Assembly (NCBI GenBank): GCA_001871015.1
Contig: MNUO01000127.1
Span: 1 to 10,509, forward strand
Direction: 5' to 3'
Origin: Candidatus Desantisbacteria bacterium CG1_02_38_46
Lineage (GTDB): Bacteria > Desantisbacteria > UBA1551 > UBA1559
Length of the DNA: 10,509 nt
The notes under the pieces are model-generated. The model saw only the letters and a list, made by a program, of their open reading frames with translations. It was not told the DNA's origin and made no database searches. Each line of letters opens with the position of its first letter. Position 1 is the stretch's first letter. Shown in pieces: positions 10,161 through 10,509 of the stretch. Made by a program: the position numbers and the translations under genes.

Positions 10161-10221
10161 TTGCAGTTGTCTAACCTGCTTCAAAGGGGTAAAGACAAAT
10201 AAACCAGATTTATAACTGCAA
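10161..10221. repeat. Inverted repeat flanking a 45-base spacer downstream of the restriction gene
   Basis: TTGCAGTT (10161-10168) and AACTGCAA (10214-10221) are exact reverse complements, and G-T wobbles with a C-G pair extend the stem outward to 10158/10224. The right arm ends three bases before the proposed IS21 end. No T-tract follows, so a simple terminator is unlikely. It might be a recombination site, a target-site feature of the insertion or a long-loop RNA stem; chance cannot be excluded. Confidence 0.4.
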
Positions 10222-10224
10222 GGG

Positions 10225-10292
10225 TGTTGGAAATTATAATTGAAAAATCACCCCCCCTGTTCTATAAAGTTATAATTGAAAAAACACCCCCT
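10225..10292 (+). repeat. Two tandem direct repeats at the IS21 left end
   Basis: Unit 1 (10225-10257) and unit 2 (10258-10292) both start with TGTT, then share TTATAATTG followed by A-rich bases and a run of C. The shared core (10234-10255 and 10270-10291) differs at one position (T10248 versus A10284); unit 2 has three extra bases after TGTT. The position and tandem arrangement fit the L1/L2 transposase-binding sites of IS21-type elements. Unit 1 ends in a C7 tract. Confidence 0.7.
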
Positions 10293-10295
10293 CCC

Positions 10296-10324
10296 TTGTA
10301 AATCCTTCTCATTTCTGGTATAAT
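10296..10324 (+). promoter_or_regulatory. istA: Promoter of the IS21 transposase operon
   Basis: TTGTAA (10296-10301), an ideal 17-base spacer and a perfect TATAAT (10319-10324), with an extended -10 TGG at 10316-10318. It lies just inside the second end repeat and 60 bases before the istA start, so transposase binding to that repeat could also shut off transcription. Confidence 0.7.
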
Positions 10325-10383
10325 TAAAAGAACAAACATAAATAACAAACATTTCTACCAGGAAATGGGAAGGAGGCAAAGGG

Positions 10384-10509
10384 GTGATAAAAGTGGAGAT
10401 ATGGGCAGAGGCAAAAAGGCTTTTTTATGTGGAGAAGGAGAAAAAGAAGGGTATTGCACGAAGATTAGGAATACATGTGCAAACTGTCAGGAAATTGTTA
10501 AAGAAGGAG
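10384..10509 (+). CDS. istA: IS21-family transposase IstA, N-terminal 42 residues (cut by window end)
   Basis: The frame starts at GTG 10384 behind AGGAGG (10371-10376, spacing 7) and is open to the edge. It reads VIKVEIWAEAKRLFYVEKEK then KGIARRLGIHVQTVRKLLKK. This closely fits the IstA start pattern (M--VE-W--IR-L---E--S---IARRLGI---TVRK-L), in which the second half is a helix-turn-helix that binds the element's ends. IstA carries the DDE catalytic domain further on, not seen here. The IARRLGI-x4-VRK helix-turn-helix is clear. The segment KEKKKG, where many relatives have a phrase such as LSKR, is unusually lysine-rich. The assignment rests on 42 residues plus the end repeats and promoter in front of it. 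Confidence 0.8.
   Translation, partial: MIKVEIWAEAKRLFYVEKEKKKGIARRLGIHVQTVRKLLKKE

Larger units (their letters stand above)
10225..10509 (+). mobile_element. IS21-family insertion sequence, left end (truncated by window end)
   Basis: The block begins with TGTT at about 10225, carries two tandem end repeats, a strong promoter and the start of an IstA-type transposase, and runs off the right edge. IS21-family elements end in TG...CA and carry several transposase-binding repeats just inside each end; this matches. The exact outer boundary is inferred from the repeat start, since the right end and target duplication are not visible. The usual partner gene istB would lie downstream, outside the window. 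Confidence 0.7.

Noticed and set aside
10225-10292. CRISPR-like repeats
   Set aside because: There are only two units with no unique spacers; they sit next to an IstA start and fit IS21 end repeats.

Overview
This is a low-GC bacterial window in which every gene I can support lies on the plus strand. It joins a block of housekeeping genes to accessory genes on both sides. NAD-dependent DNA ligase and GlmS show it is bacterial. Mostly good Shine-Dalgarno sites, AT-rich codon use and sigma-70-like promoters fit many low-GC lineages. I cannot name the organism; an uncultured deep-branching bacterium is plausible but unproven.

Layout. (1) Bases 2-1286 hold tandem genes that I recognise as DUF1670-like helix-turn-helix proteins: the C-terminal end of one cut by the window edge, then a second whose coding sequence is split into two frames at a (TG)4 repeat. 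Both junctions are 4-base stop/start overlaps. (2) Bases 1288-1848 hold a hicB-hicA toxin-antitoxin pair with its own promoter and a small leader hairpin. (3) Bases 1945-10144 form one tightly packed run: an iron-dependent alcohol dehydrogenase with a promoter only about ten bases from its ATG, ligA, glmS, and a 1043-residue single-chain restriction-modification enzyme only two bases after glmS. A 10-bp perfect hairpin resembling a dispersed REP-type repeat sits between ligA and glmS. (4) From about 10225 to the window edge is the left end of an IS21-family insertion sequence: tandem end repeats, a strong promoter and the first 42 codons of istA.

The housekeeping genes (ligase for replication and repair, GlmS for amino-sugar and cell-wall precursors, an Fe-ADH oxidoreductase) have no obvious common pathway and are probably linked only by transcription. 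The accessory genes (hicBA, the restriction-modification enzyme, the DUF1670 pair, IS21) suggest a small mobile or defence-rich neighbourhood inserted around them. The least explained part is the DUF1670 pair and its split reading frame.
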